From the NCBI RefSeq assembly GCF_000014565.1, contig NC_008268.1, positions 5,646,501 to 5,710,500 on the forward strand: a DNA stretch of 64,000 nt, written 5' to 3'. A model generated the notes under the pieces. That model searched no databases and had not been told where the DNA came from. It saw nothing but the letters and a program-made list of their open reading frames with translations. Positions within the stretch are counted from its first letter, which is position 1; each line of letters begins with the position of its first letter. This document shows positions 24,649-33,305 of this stretch, in pieces. The DNA comes from Rhodococcus jostii RHA1. Its GTDB lineage: Bacteria > Actinomycetota > Actinomycetes > Mycobacteriales > Mycobacteriaceae. The translations under genes and the position numbers were made by a program.

Positions 24649-26034
24649 ATGACAACGCACGAAGTGCACGAAGAGACCACCGAAGTAGTCGTCGTGGGCG
24701 CCGGAATGGCCGGGCTGACGGCAGCAACCACGCTGGCGGCGGAGACCGACGTAGTCGTTCTCGAATCCACCGACCGCGTGGGCGGACGAGTCGAGACCGT
24801 CAGGAAGGGCGACTACTGGATCAACGTCGGTACCCAGTTCACCGAGGGCACCGGCACGCTGATCGATGCCCTCGACCGGCACGGCATCGAGATGGGTTCG
24901 CTCGCAGGCAAGAGCGTCGCGCTGTACCTGAACGGCGGGGTGATCGACACCTCGAATCCGGTCGCGCTCATGTTCCGCACGCGGATGACCATGATGGACC
25001 GACTCGGCATGGCCCTCGTCGGTGCACGCATCCTCGCGGCCATGCCGTTCCTGGAGTCGCAGAGCCGTATCGCACAGCGGGTTCGCGCCAACCTCGACAC
25101 CAAGCTGGCGTCGTACCTCCTGAAGGGCGTCCGGTCGAAGCTGGCCGCCGATGTCGTCCGGTCGTGGTCGGCGCAGTGGATGGGATGCGAGGTGGAGGAG
25201 ACGGCCGCCACCCAGTTCGTCACGTCCGTCGGCCTCGCGTTGGCCGACCCGGAGAAGATCCCGAACTTCTCGCTGCCGGTGGGTGGCAATCAGACGTTGA
25301 CCGACGTGCTGACGGAAGATCTCGGTGGCCGGATCCGGCTGAACTCGGTGGTGCGCTCGGTGCGGCAGGACGGTGACGGCGTGGTCGTCGACTATCACGA
25401 CGGTGACCGACCGGTGCGGCTGCGGGCAAAGCGCGCGATCGTGACCGCACCCGCCGATGTCGCCGAGCGAATCATCCCAGACCTCCCGCAGCAACACCGG
25501 AATGCTTTCAACGACATCACCTACGGCCGGTACGTGATCGTCGGATTCTTCACCGACGAAGTCGGGCCGCAACGCTGGGACGACTACTTCGCTGTCTCGA
25601 CGCCGCAACTGTCGTTCCAGGCGATGTTCAACCACGCCGCGGCGATGCGGAACGGCGACGACCGTAAGCCGGGTGGAGCGCTGGCCTGTTTCGCCGGCGG
25701 TGCTCACGCCGACGCGTTGTTCGACCTCCCCGACGAGGAGATCGTGTCGCGATACCAGCAGGACCTGCTCGCAGTGTTCCCCGAGCTGGAAGGGAAACTG
25801 GGCGAGGGCATCGTGCGGCGGCATCGTCGGGTCGTGCCCTTCTGGGCGCCCGGGCGGAGGAACTCGCTTCCGACGTTGCGTGATCCGCTCGGAACCATCC
25901 ACCTCGCCGGCGACTACCAGCTCGATCTGCCGTCGCTCGCCGACGCAGCGACGTCGGGCGAGCGAGCGGCGAAGGCCGTACTGGCGAGCCTGAGCCAGGC
26001 CGCGAGAGAGAAGGACTCGGCAATCAGAGTTTGA
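24649..26034 (+). CDS. flavin-containing amine oxidase
   Basis: A 461-aa monoamine-oxidase-type flavoprotein. The FAD motif VVVVGAGMAGLTAA starts near residue 13 and is followed by RVGGRVETV, the typical R-x-G-G-R turn. The C-terminal TIHLAGDYQLDLPSLADAATSGERAA matches the family's FAD-binding end. A substrate-binding Trp/Phe-rich middle is present. It would oxidise an amine to an imine. It overlaps at its end with a short antisense relic of an acyl-CoA ligase. Preceded by GGAACCGAGA, a weak ribosome site. Confidence 0.8.
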   Translation: MTTHEVHEETTEVVVVGAGMAGLTAATTLAAETDVVVLESTDRVGGRVETVRKGDYWINVGTQFTEGTGTLIDALDRHGIEMGSLAGKSVALYLNGGVIDTSNPVALMFRTRMTMMDRLGMALVGARILAAMPFLESQSRIAQRVRANLDTKLASYLLKGVRSKLAADVVRSWSAQWMGCEVEETAATQFVTSVGLALADPEKIPNFSLPVGGNQTLTDVLTEDLGGRIRLNSVVRSVRQDGDGVVVDYHDGDRPVRLRAKRAIVTAPADVAERIIPDLPQQHRNAFNDITYGRYVIVGFFTDEVGPQRWDDYFAVSTPQLSFQAMFNHAAAMRNGDDRKPGGALACFAGGAHADALFDLPDEEIVSRYQQDLLAVFPELEGKLGEGIVRRHRRVVPFWAPGRRNSLPTLRDPLGTIHLAGDYQLDLPSLADAATSGERAAKAVLASLSQAAREKDSAIRV

Positions 26035-26095
26035 GCAGTCGCTTCGCCAGCTTGCCGGAGGCGCGGGGTAGTTGCCGCGTAGTCCGGGCACGCCC
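26024..26095 (-). pseudogene. C-terminal relic of an acyl-CoA ligase, antisense
   Basis: On the minus strand a 23-residue frame ends in TTRQLPRASGKLAKRLLKL followed by TGA. RxxSGKLxKRxL is the C-terminal catalytic-Lys signature of fatty-acyl-CoA ligases (compare the K in KSAAGKILRKDL of the next gene). The frame is closed upstream by a stop, and nothing else of the enzyme remains. It marks a lost gene between the amine oxidase and the 4CL-type ligase. Confidence 0.4.
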
Positions 26096-26193
26096 TCAGC
26101 CGAACAACTCGGCGTCGACGCATTCGAGTGCGCCCGGCATTCGGCCACGAGACCAATTCACCACTGCTGCAACACTTCGAGGGAGAGGCCCCA

Positions 26194-27786
26194 GTGAGCT
26201 TCAAGAGCCCGTTTCCGGACGTCGAGATTCCGAACCTCAGTGTCTACGATTTCCTCTTCGGCCGGGTCGACCCGGCCGATGGGGACCGGCCTGCGCTGAT
26301 CGACGGTGCCTCCGGCGCGGTCACCACGTACCGGTCGCTGGTCGCCCAGATCAACGGGGTGGCCGGGGCGCTGGCCGCGCGCGGTCTCGCCGTCGGCGAG
26401 GTGGTGGGTCTGCACTCGCCGAACGTTCCGGCGTTCGCGTCGGTGTTCCACGGGATCCTGCGGGCCGGGGGTGTCGCGACCACCATCAACGCCCTCTACA
26501 CCGCGGAGGACATCGCCAAGCAGCTCACCGACTCGAAGGCGAAGTTCCTGTTCACCGTCTCCCCGCTGCTGCCGCAGGCCAAGGATGCGGCCGCGAAGGT
26601 CGGGATTCCGGTAGCGAACGTGATCGTCCTCGACGGCGCCGACGGGCACCCGTCACTGACCGATCTGCTGGCCGAGCGCGCCCCCGCCCCGGAGGTATCG
26701 TTCGATCCGGCGACCCAGCTGGCGGTGCTGCCGTACTCGTCCGGGACCACCGGCCGGCCGAAGGGGGTGATGCTCACGCACCGCAACCTGGTGGCGAATG
26801 TGTGTCAGATCAACCCGCGGATGGGCATCGGCGCCGACGACACACTGCTGGCGGTGCTGCCGTTCTTCCACATCTACGGGATGACGGTGCTGCTCAATGC
26901 GGCCCTGTACAACCGGGCGAGTTTGGTGACGATGCCGAAGTTCGACCTCGTCGAATTCCTGTCGATCGTCTCCGGCCAGAAGTGCACGTATGTGTTCATC
27001 GCCCCGCCGGTCGCGGTGGCGTTGGCCAAGCACCCGCTGGTCGACGATTACGACCTGTCGAGCGTGCATTCGATCTTCTCCGGCGCCGCCCCGCTGGATC
27101 AGGAACTGGGCAAGGCCGTCGCGAACCGGCTCGGCTGCCGGGTGCGGCAGGGCTACGGGATGTCGGAGATGAGCCCGGTCTCGCATGCGATTCCATTCGA
27201 CCGTGACGACATCGCCCTGGACTCGGTGGGTCCGTCGATCGCGAACATGGAATGCAAGCTGGTCGACCCGGCCACCGGCGAGGAGGTCGCCTACCCGGCC
27301 GACGGGGTCAGCGCACCGGGTGAGTTGTGGTGCAAGGGCCCGAACATCATGGCCGGGTACCTCGGCAACGACGAGGCCACCGCAGAGACCCTGGATGCGG
27401 ACGGGTACCTGCACACCGGCGACATCGCGACCGTCGACTCCGAGGGGGTGGTGACGATCGTGGACCGGATGAAGGAGCTGATCAAGTACAAGGGCTACCA
27501 GGTGCCGCCCGCCGAGCTGGAGGCATTGTTGTTGACGCACCCGCAGATCGCCGACGCCGCCGTCATCGGGGTTCTCGACGACGAGGGCGAGGAGGTGCCG
27601 AAGGCGTTCGTCGTCCGCCAGCCCGGTGCCGAATTGGACGAGGCCGCGGTCATCGGCTTCGTCGCCGAGCGGGTGTCGCCGCACAAGAAGGTCCGCAAGG
27701 TCGAGTTCATCGACCTGGTGCCGAAGTCCGCCGCGGGCAAGATCCTCCGCAAGGACCTACGCGCCGCCGAAACTGCCGGGAGGTAG
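26194..27786 (+). CDS. 4-coumarate:CoA-ligase-type acyl-CoA ligase
   Basis: A 530-aa ANL-superfamily enzyme. The P-loop YSSGTTGRPKGVMLTHRN, GYGMSEMSPVSH, GYLHTGDIATVDSEGVV and KYKGYQVPPAELEALLL motifs are all present. The terminal Lys region is KSAAGKILRKDLR. It is intact, in contrast to the CaiC-like ligase upstream which has a non-canonical terminal motif. The GTG at 26194 has a GGGAGAGG site. It is 159 bp after the amine oxidase, so it could have its own promoter. The block thus has two ligases for acids of different structure. Confidence 0.85.
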   Translation: MSFKSPFPDVEIPNLSVYDFLFGRVDPADGDRPALIDGASGAVTTYRSLVAQINGVAGALAARGLAVGEVVGLHSPNVPAFASVFHGILRAGGVATTINALYTAEDIAKQLTDSKAKFLFTVSPLLPQAKDAAAKVGIPVANVIVLDGADGHPSLTDLLAERAPAPEVSFDPATQLAVLPYSSGTTGRPKGVMLTHRNLVANVCQINPRMGIGADDTLLAVLPFFHIYGMTVLLNAALYNRASLVTMPKFDLVEFLSIVSGQKCTYVFIAPPVAVALAKHPLVDDYDLSSVHSIFSGAAPLDQELGKAVANRLGCRVRQGYGMSEMSPVSHAIPFDRDDIALDSVGPSIANMECKLVDPATGEEVAYPADGVSAPGELWCKGPNIMAGYLGNDEATAETLDADGYLHTGDIATVDSEGVVTIVDRMKELIKYKGYQVPPAELEALLLTHPQIADAAVIGVLDDEGEEVPKAFVVRQPGAELDEAAVIGFVAERVSPHKKVRKVEFIDLVPKSAAGKILRKDLRAAETAGR

Positions 27787-28558
27787 GCCCTCCGACAAGG
27801 CACACATCGAACCGACCACTACCGCCACCCTCATCGACGGTGTCCTGCAGCTGCCCATCTCCATGGCGGCCGCAGGCATGTCGATGGATTTCACCCAGAT
27901 CGACGAGGCCACCGAGGCCGTGCGCGTCGGCTTGCCCGGCCAAATTGTCGCCGACGACGAGATCCACACCGAGCACCCCGTGTCTCGCAGTTTCGCTGAA
28001 AGAACCCGCGGTACACGACGATACGACAACTTCCGGGCTGCTCACTCGCCCCGGCCGGGTGGTTATCACCGGGCATGGTGTGCGCGGTGCACAGTCGGCG
28101 GACATCGTGACCATGTTGCGGGCGTGAACTGGCCAAGCGGGCATAACTGGGACGCGGACAAGCCGTTCGCAAGCGCGGGGACAGTCCGCAGATCCGGGTG
28201 ATCGAGCATGCGCCGGTGCGCCACTGCCGCGACAAGAAGAGTCCCACTCCGCGCCGGCCGCGACATCGCCGTGTCCGTCGCAGTGCTCCCGCCGCGACAC
28301 CCCGGGTGGGGGTGAACCAGACAAAGACTGTTCCTGCGCCACAAGCGTCGGTGTGGGACACGGTAGAACCCGCAACACCGCAGGGTGTTACGGGTAGCCG
28401 TGAAGTACATCCATCTCCAAGGCCAGCCACGTCAGTGGTAGGAAGTATGAGATCTATGTAGACGCTACCGTCAGCGATATCCTGGAAACCTGTCGTCGAG
28501 AGGCTGACCGTGCGGATTGCATCGAACGTATCGCGGACCGGATGAATCGATTGGGACG
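27787..28558. other. 772-bp region without a supported gene
   Basis: No open frame here has a ribosome site or family similarity that I can support. The frame continuing after the ligase encodes a stretch (DFTQIDEATEAVRVGLPGQ) that looks like the tail of an MDR dehydrogenase, but too weakly to call. A hairpin, CCCGCAACACC/GGTGTTACGGG around GCAG (28369-28394), has one mismatch and no U tract. Confidence 0.5.
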
Positions 28559-31500
28559 ATGTCCGATATCGATCCGTTCGAGACGCATCGCGATGTGACA
28601 CCGTCGGTCGCGTCGGAACTGGCGGTTGACGGATTCGACGACGCCCGGGAGATCGGGCGTGGAGGCTTCGGTGTCGTGTACCGGTGCACGCAACCCGCAC
28701 TCGACCGGACCGTCGCCGTGAAGGTGCTCACCAACGATCTCGCGGAGGAAAACCGGGAGCGCTTCTTTCGCGAACAGCGGGCGATGGGCCGCCTGACCGG
28801 CCACCCCAACATCGTCAATGTCCTCCAGGTCGGGGTCACCGACAGCGGACAACCATTCATCGTGATGCCGTACCACCCGCAGGGCTCCTTGGACGAACGT
28901 ATCCGACGGCACGGTCCGTTAGGTGTGGACGAGGTGCTGGAGTTGGGGGTGAAACTGGCAGGCGCGTTGGAGGCCGCCCACGGCGAGGGCATCGTCCACC
29001 GCGACGTCAAGCCGGCGAATATCCTCCTCACGGACTATGGCGAGCCGGCGCTCACGGACTTCGGGATCGCGCATATTTCCGGCGGGTTCGAGACCGCTAC
29101 CGGCATCGTCACCGGTTCACCCGCGTTCACTGCGCCCGAGGTCCTCGGCGGCGCCGCCCCGAGCCCCGCCTCGGACATCTACGGACTCGGAGCCACCCTG
29201 TTCTGCGCAGTCACCGGCCACGCCGCATTCGAGCGCCGCAGCGGCGAACAGGTGGTAGCCCAATTCATCCGCATCACAACGGAATCCGCACCGGATTTGC
29301 GAGATCAGGGCCTCGCCGATGATGTTGCTACCGTGATCGAGCAGGCAATGGCCGGTCGCCCCGAGGATCGGCAACCCTCTGCCGCCGTATTGGGTGAGCG
29401 TCTGCGCGATATTCAACGCAGCCGCGGATTGCCTGCGGGTGACATGGCTCTCCATGCGCGAGCCACGGTGGAACCAGAACTGTCATCACAGGGGCAGTTT
29501 CCAACACACTCTTCCCGCCGTGAGCGCGGGAATCTGCCCCTGGAATTGTCCAGCTTCGTCGGTCGCAGGCACGAGATCACCGAAGCGAAGAATCTACTGG
29601 CGTCGTCACGATTGCTGACGTTGGTCGGAATCGGCGGAGTCGGGAAAACACGCCTCGCACTACGACTTGCAACGAGTATCCAGCGAGAGTTCACCGACGG
29701 AGCATGGCTCGTCGAGCTCGACGAGGTCCGCACTGAATCTCGACTGATCGACGTGGTGGCGTCCACACTCGGTGTGCGGGACCAAACTGACCGGTCGCTA
29801 CGCGAGATCATCCTCGACGTCCTGTCGTCGCGAGAACTGTTGCTGGTGTTGGACAATTGCGAGCAGGTGGTTGACGCCGTCGCCGACCTCGCCACAGCTT
29901 TGCTGCAATGCAACCCGAACCTGCGCATCCTCGCGACAAGCCGCGAACCCCTCGCAATAGCCGGCGAGGCGACGCTGCGCGTTCCCCCACTCACCGTCCC
30001 CGACCCCGACCGCGAGCCGTCCCTGCAGGGTCTGCCCCGCTACGACGCCGTCTCGCTGTTCACCGAACGCGCCACCACGGCGGTATCGACATTCACGTTG
30101 ACAGATGCCAACAAGTCCGCGGTCACCCGGATCTGTCACCGGTTGGACGGGTTGCCGCTGCCCATCGAATTGGCGGCCGCGCGATTGCGTGCGATGTCGC
30201 CCGAACAAATCCTGCAGAGACTTTCCGACCGGTACGCACTGTTGACTCGCGGGAGCCGAGGCGCGCCTTCGCGCCAGCAGACGCTCCGGTTATGTGTCGA
30301 CTGGAGCTACGACCTCGGCACCCCGCTCGAGCAACTGACGTGGGCACGACTGTCGGTGTTCCCCGGCAGCTTCGATCTCGATGCCGCAGAACACGTGTGC
30401 GGGGACGATATGCCCACCGGGGATCTGCTGGACTCACTGGCATCCCTCGTCGACAAGTCGATCCTGATCCGCGAAGAGCACGACTCCGTGGTCCGCTTCA
30501 GACTGCTCGAGACGCTACGCGCCTACGGCCGGGAGAAGGCCGAAGAATCCGGCGAGTACCTCGATCTGCGCCGGCGGCACCGGGATTGGTATCGCCAGCT
30601 CGCTCGCACCGCCGAGGACGAGTTCATCGGCCCCAGACAGCTCGAGTGGATGGAGCGACTCAGCAGTGAGCAGCCGAATCTGCGGGACGCGATGGATTTC
30701 TGCCTCGACGAAAGCGATGCCGACACCGGTTTACAGATTGCCACACCCTTGTTGCAGCTCTGGGGGTCGCGAGGCCAGCTCAGCGAGGCGAGGCGCTGGC
30801 TCGACCAATTCCTGTCACTCCGGAAAGAACACCCGACCATCACCTACATCCGGGCGCTGTACGCCGACTGCCTCATGACCGAACAGCAGCGGGACCACCA
30901 GCGAGGGGCTGCCCTTGTCGAGCAGGCGCGGATCCTCGCCAACCAGATGACCGACCCGATAGCGCACGCGATCGTCGACCACGCGGACGGCATCGTCGGA
31001 TTGTTCACCGGCGACCTCTCGCGCGCGGCGTCACGTCTGGAGCGGGCACAGCCGGTGTTGCGACAAGCAGAGAACGAACTCGCACTGCGGATCGAGTCAC
31101 TGACGCTGCTGGGATTGACGTATCAACTGGCCGACACCGAACCCCACCGGGCGATCGAATGCTACGAACAAGTTCTCGCGATCACGGAAGCTCACGGTGA
31201 ATCCGTCTATCGGTCCTACGCACTGTGGGCCATGGCCGTCGCACAATGGCGTCTGGGTGATCAGCGTCGCGCAACCGACCTACTCCAAGAAGGAGTGCGG
31301 CTCGCTCGACTCGTCGACGACCCGGTCAGCTGCGCGAACTGCGTCGAAGTACTCGCCTGGATCGCCGGAACCAGTGACCCTGAACGCGCCAGCACACTGA
31401 TGGGGGCCGCGGACGCGCTCGGCCGTGCGGCCGGAAGCCCCTCCGTGTTCGTTCCCGACCTGCTCGTCCATCACGAAGAATGCGAGCGGTCCGCCCGCCG

Positions 31501-31813
31501 GATGCTCACCGAACACGCCTTCGAGGAGGCCCGGCAGCGCGGCAGGGCCATGGATCTCGGTTCCGCTGCTTCCTACGCGCTCGAGGAAGACCCCCGAAAG
31601 CCGACGCCCCCGGGTCCCGCCACCCTGACGAAACGCGAACAGCAGGTTGCGGAACTGATCGCCGAGGGCCTCACCAACAAGGCGATCGCCGCCCGACTCG
31701 TCATCTCGCACCGCACCGCGCAAGGACATGTCGAACACATCCTCACCAAACTCGGGTTCACCTCACGAGCACAGGTCGCAGCCTGGGTTGTCGAAGAGAG
31801 ACAATCGTCCTAA
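28559..31813 (+). CDS. Ser/Thr kinase-STAND ATPase-TPR-LuxR regulator
   Basis: A 1084-aa multidomain regulator. An N-terminal Hanks-type kinase has its glycine loop at 33-38, K55, HRDVKPAN (147-154) and DFG (167-169), so all catalytic residues are present. After a linker comes a STAND-type P-loop ATPase with GIGGVGKT (357-364) and LLLVLDNCE as Walker B. A TPR-like helical region follows, and a LuxR-type HTH lies at the C-terminus (TKREQQVAELIAEGLTNKAIA). The layout is like PknK-type kinase-LuxR fusions of actinobacteria. The ATG at 28559 has only a weak site. It stands alone, so its targets are unknown. Confidence 0.9.
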   Translation: MSDIDPFETHRDVTPSVASELAVDGFDDAREIGRGGFGVVYRCTQPALDRTVAVKVLTNDLAEENRERFFREQRAMGRLTGHPNIVNVLQVGVTDSGQPFIVMPYHPQGSLDERIRRHGPLGVDEVLELGVKLAGALEAAHGEGIVHRDVKPANILLTDYGEPALTDFGIAHISGGFETATGIVTGSPAFTAPEVLGGAAPSPASDIYGLGATLFCAVTGHAAFERRSGEQVVAQFIRITTESAPDLRDQGLADDVATVIEQAMAGRPEDRQPSAAVLGERLRDIQRSRGLPAGDMALHARATVEPELSSQGQFPTHSSRRERGNLPLELSSFVGRRHEITEAKNLLASSRLLTLVGIGGVGKTRLALRLATSIQREFTDGAWLVELDEVRTESRLIDVVASTLGVRDQTDRSLREIILDVLSSRELLLVLDNCEQVVDAVADLATALLQCNPNLRILATSREPLAIAGEATLRVPPLTVPDPDREPSLQGLPRYDAVSLFTERATTAVSTFTLTDANKSAVTRICHRLDGLPLPIELAAARLRAMSPEQILQRLSDRYALLTRGSRGAPSRQQTLRLCVDWSYDLGTPLEQLTWARLSVFPGSFDLDAAEHVCGDDMPTGDLLDSLASLVDKSILIREEHDSVVRFRLLETLRAYGREKAEESGEYLDLRRRHRDWYRQLARTAEDEFIGPRQLEWMERLSSEQPNLRDAMDFCLDESDADTGLQIATPLLQLWGSRGQLSEARRWLDQFLSLRKEHPTITYIRALYADCLMTEQQRDHQRGAALVEQARILANQMTDPIAHAIVDHADGIVGLFTGDLSRAASRLERAQPVLRQAENELALRIESLTLLGLTYQLADTEPHRAIECYEQVLAITEAHGESVYRSYALWAMAVAQWRLGDQRRATDLLQEGVRLARLVDDPVSCANCVEVLAWIAGTSDPERASTLMGAADALGRAAGSPSVFVPDLLVHHEECERSARRMLTEHAFEEARQRGRAMDLGSAASYALEEDPRKPTPPGPATLTKREQQVAELIAEGLTNKAIAARLVISHRTAQGHVEHILTKLGFTSRAQVAAWVVEERQSS

Positions 31814-31847
31814 TTTCCGCTCAGCGTGACGGGGAGGCACGGGTCAG

Positions 31848-32162
31848 TCATCGGACCCGCCTCCACGTTCGAGCGCTACCTGCGAACCATAGTGATCGCC
31901 GCAAATCGTTCTGGTTAGCGCAGAGCGTCACGCGAGAGGATGTGTCGAAGCCGAGTTCTCCGGCGACCCGCTCCGTGTCGACGCGGTGGGCGCCGCTGGC
32001 GAGGATGAGCAAGGGGGAGCCGTCGGCGTCGAAAACGAGGCTGTTGACGATCGCGGCGGTCTCGCACCCGAGTGTGCGGGCGGCTTCCGGAGCGGTGGGA
32101 ACAGGGGTGTCGAAGATCCGCATGCGGTCGGTCAGGCCTGCGTCGATGAGTGCGGTGGACAC
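31848..32162 (-). pseudogene. truncated YbaK/ProX-type aminoacyl-tRNA deacylase
   Basis: From a GTG start, the first ~80 residues match the YbaK/EbsC fold: TLGCETAAIVNSLVFDADG and LILASGAHRVDTERVAGELG. After GFDTSSRVTLCANQN the frame leaves the family, and the conserved GFAIGGVPP-type catalytic loop is absent. The protein is 104 aa, against about 150-170 for the family. The region downstream gives no second half. I take it as a broken gene; the intact copy must be elsewhere. Confidence 0.55.
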
Positions 32163-32314
32163 GACGGCGGCGGCGGCGTCGGTTCAGAAGGGTGACACAG
32201 CGCGGTAGCCAATCACACTCCCGTGTGGACTGCGAAATGCCTGGTTAACGCCCCTGAAGAGCCGGTTCGACAAATGTAGGGCAGATCGGGAAAAGCTCTC
32301 GTCATTTGCCGGTC

Positions 32315-32328
32315 GTGACCCAGCTCAC
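32315..32328. promoter_or_regulatory. CRP/GlxR-like binding site
   Basis: GTGACCCAGCTCAC is a perfect GTGA-N6-TCAC palindrome, the core of Crp-family sites (actinobacterial GlxR uses TGTGA-N6-TCACA). It lies 78-91 bp upstream of the HIBADH-like start, suggesting carbon-source control of the island. Confidence 0.5.
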
Positions 32329-32363
32329 GTGTTCCTAGTGTTGGCGTCGTACGAAAACGACGG

Positions 32364-32381
32364 TCTCGCTGATCAGCGAGA
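32364..32381. promoter_or_regulatory. perfect 18-bp palindrome upstream of HIBADH-like gene
   Basis: TCTCGCTGATCAGCGAGA reads the same on both strands. It lies 24 bp before the ATG and downstream of the Crp-like site. This is typical of a dedicated repressor or activator site, but no adjacent regulator gene points to the factor. It is not repeated elsewhere that I saw. Confidence 0.5.
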
Positions 32382-32405
32382 ACACTTCCTCGATAGGAGC
32401 AACTG

Positions 32406-33305
32406 ATGACATCCACCGTGGGCTTTGTGGGCCTCGGCAACATCGGTGGCCGGGTGGTTGCGCACCTGGTCAAGGCGGGTCACGACGTCGCGGTGTACGA
32501 CCTGAATACGGCGGCTGTCGACGCCGCGGTCGCGCTCGGTGCCCGCTCGGTCGCCTCACCCGGTGAAGCGGCGCGGAAGGCGGAGGCACTCTTCCTGAGC
32601 CTGCCCACCCCGGCGATCGTCGAGGGCGTCGTCGCGGACGTCTTGCAGCAGGGCAATCAGGGCCTGGTCATCGTCGACCACAGCACCATCGACCCGGACA
32701 CCACCCGCCGGTTGGCGCAGGATGCCCAGGTCGCCGGGGCTTGCTTCCTCGACGCCCCGGTCAGCGGCGGCGTGCAGGGCGCCGAGGCCGGCACCCTCGC
32801 GGTGATGCTCGGCGGCGACGAGGCCTCGGTGAAGAAGGTCATCCCGCTGATCGAAACCTACGCGGGCAACATCTTCCACGTCGGCCCGTCGGGCAGCGGC
32901 CAGGCGATCAAACTCGCCAACAACCAGATCACCGCCGCCAACATCGTCGCCCTCGGCGAGGGCCTGAGCAGCGCCGTCGCCGCCGGTGTCGACCTCGACA
33001 CCGCGGTCGCCGTGCTGACCAAGAGTTCGGCCAACAGCAACGTGCTGAGCAACTACTTCCCCAAGACCCTGTTCACCGAGGAGCGGCCCACCGGCTTCGC
33101 ACTGGACTTCATGCACAAGGATCTCGGCCTGTTCCTCAACGCCGCCGGCAAGGCCAAGCTCCCCACCCCGGTCACCAGCCTGGTCCGGGACCTGTTCAGC
33201 ATCGGCCAGCGCGACGGCCGCGGCGGCAAGGACTTCACCAGCGTCGTCGAGTTCTACGAAGACTTCACCGGCATCCGCCTGCAGACGAAGGGAAACAACC
33301 AGTGA
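32406..33305 (+). CDS. 3-hydroxyisobutyrate dehydrogenase-family reductase
   Basis: A 299-aa beta-hydroxyacid dehydrogenase. The NAD(P) motif GLGNIG is at 9-14, the substrate-binding DAPVSGGVQGAEAGTL at 116-131, and the catalytic K169 in GQAIKLANNQ. The family includes 3-hydroxyisobutyrate, tartronate-semialdehyde and serine 3-dehydrogenases. With an adjacent ALDH, an SHMT-like enzyme and serine ammonia-lyase, it probably oxidises a hydroxymethyl group of a serine-like or 3-hydroxyacid substrate. Its start overlaps no gene, but its stop overlaps the ALDH start (GTGA). An AGGAGC site precedes the ATG. Confidence 0.85.
   Translation: MTSTVGFVGLGNIGGRVVAHLVKAGHDVAVYDLNTAAVDAAVALGARSVASPGEAARKAEALFLSLPTPAIVEGVVADVLQQGNQGLVIVDHSTIDPDTTRRLAQDAQVAGACFLDAPVSGGVQGAEAGTLAVMLGGDEASVKKVIPLIETYAGNIFHVGPSGSGQAIKLANNQITAANIVALGEGLSSAVAAGVDLDTAVAVLTKSSANSNVLSNYFPKTLFTEERPTGFALDFMHKDLGLFLNAAGKAKLPTPVTSLVRDLFSIGQRDGRGGKDFTSVVEFYEDFTGIRLQTKGNNQ

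Noticed and set aside
23905..26148. A 747-codon open frame on the minus strand
   Set aside because: It is antisense to the seven-helix protein and the amine oxidase, both with recognised features. No domain is seen in it.
27626..28201. A 191-codon plus-strand frame after the 4CL-type ligase
   Set aside because: Its first part overlaps the ligase in another frame and the remainder has no ribosome site or firm homology; only a weak dehydrogenase-tail resemblance was seen.
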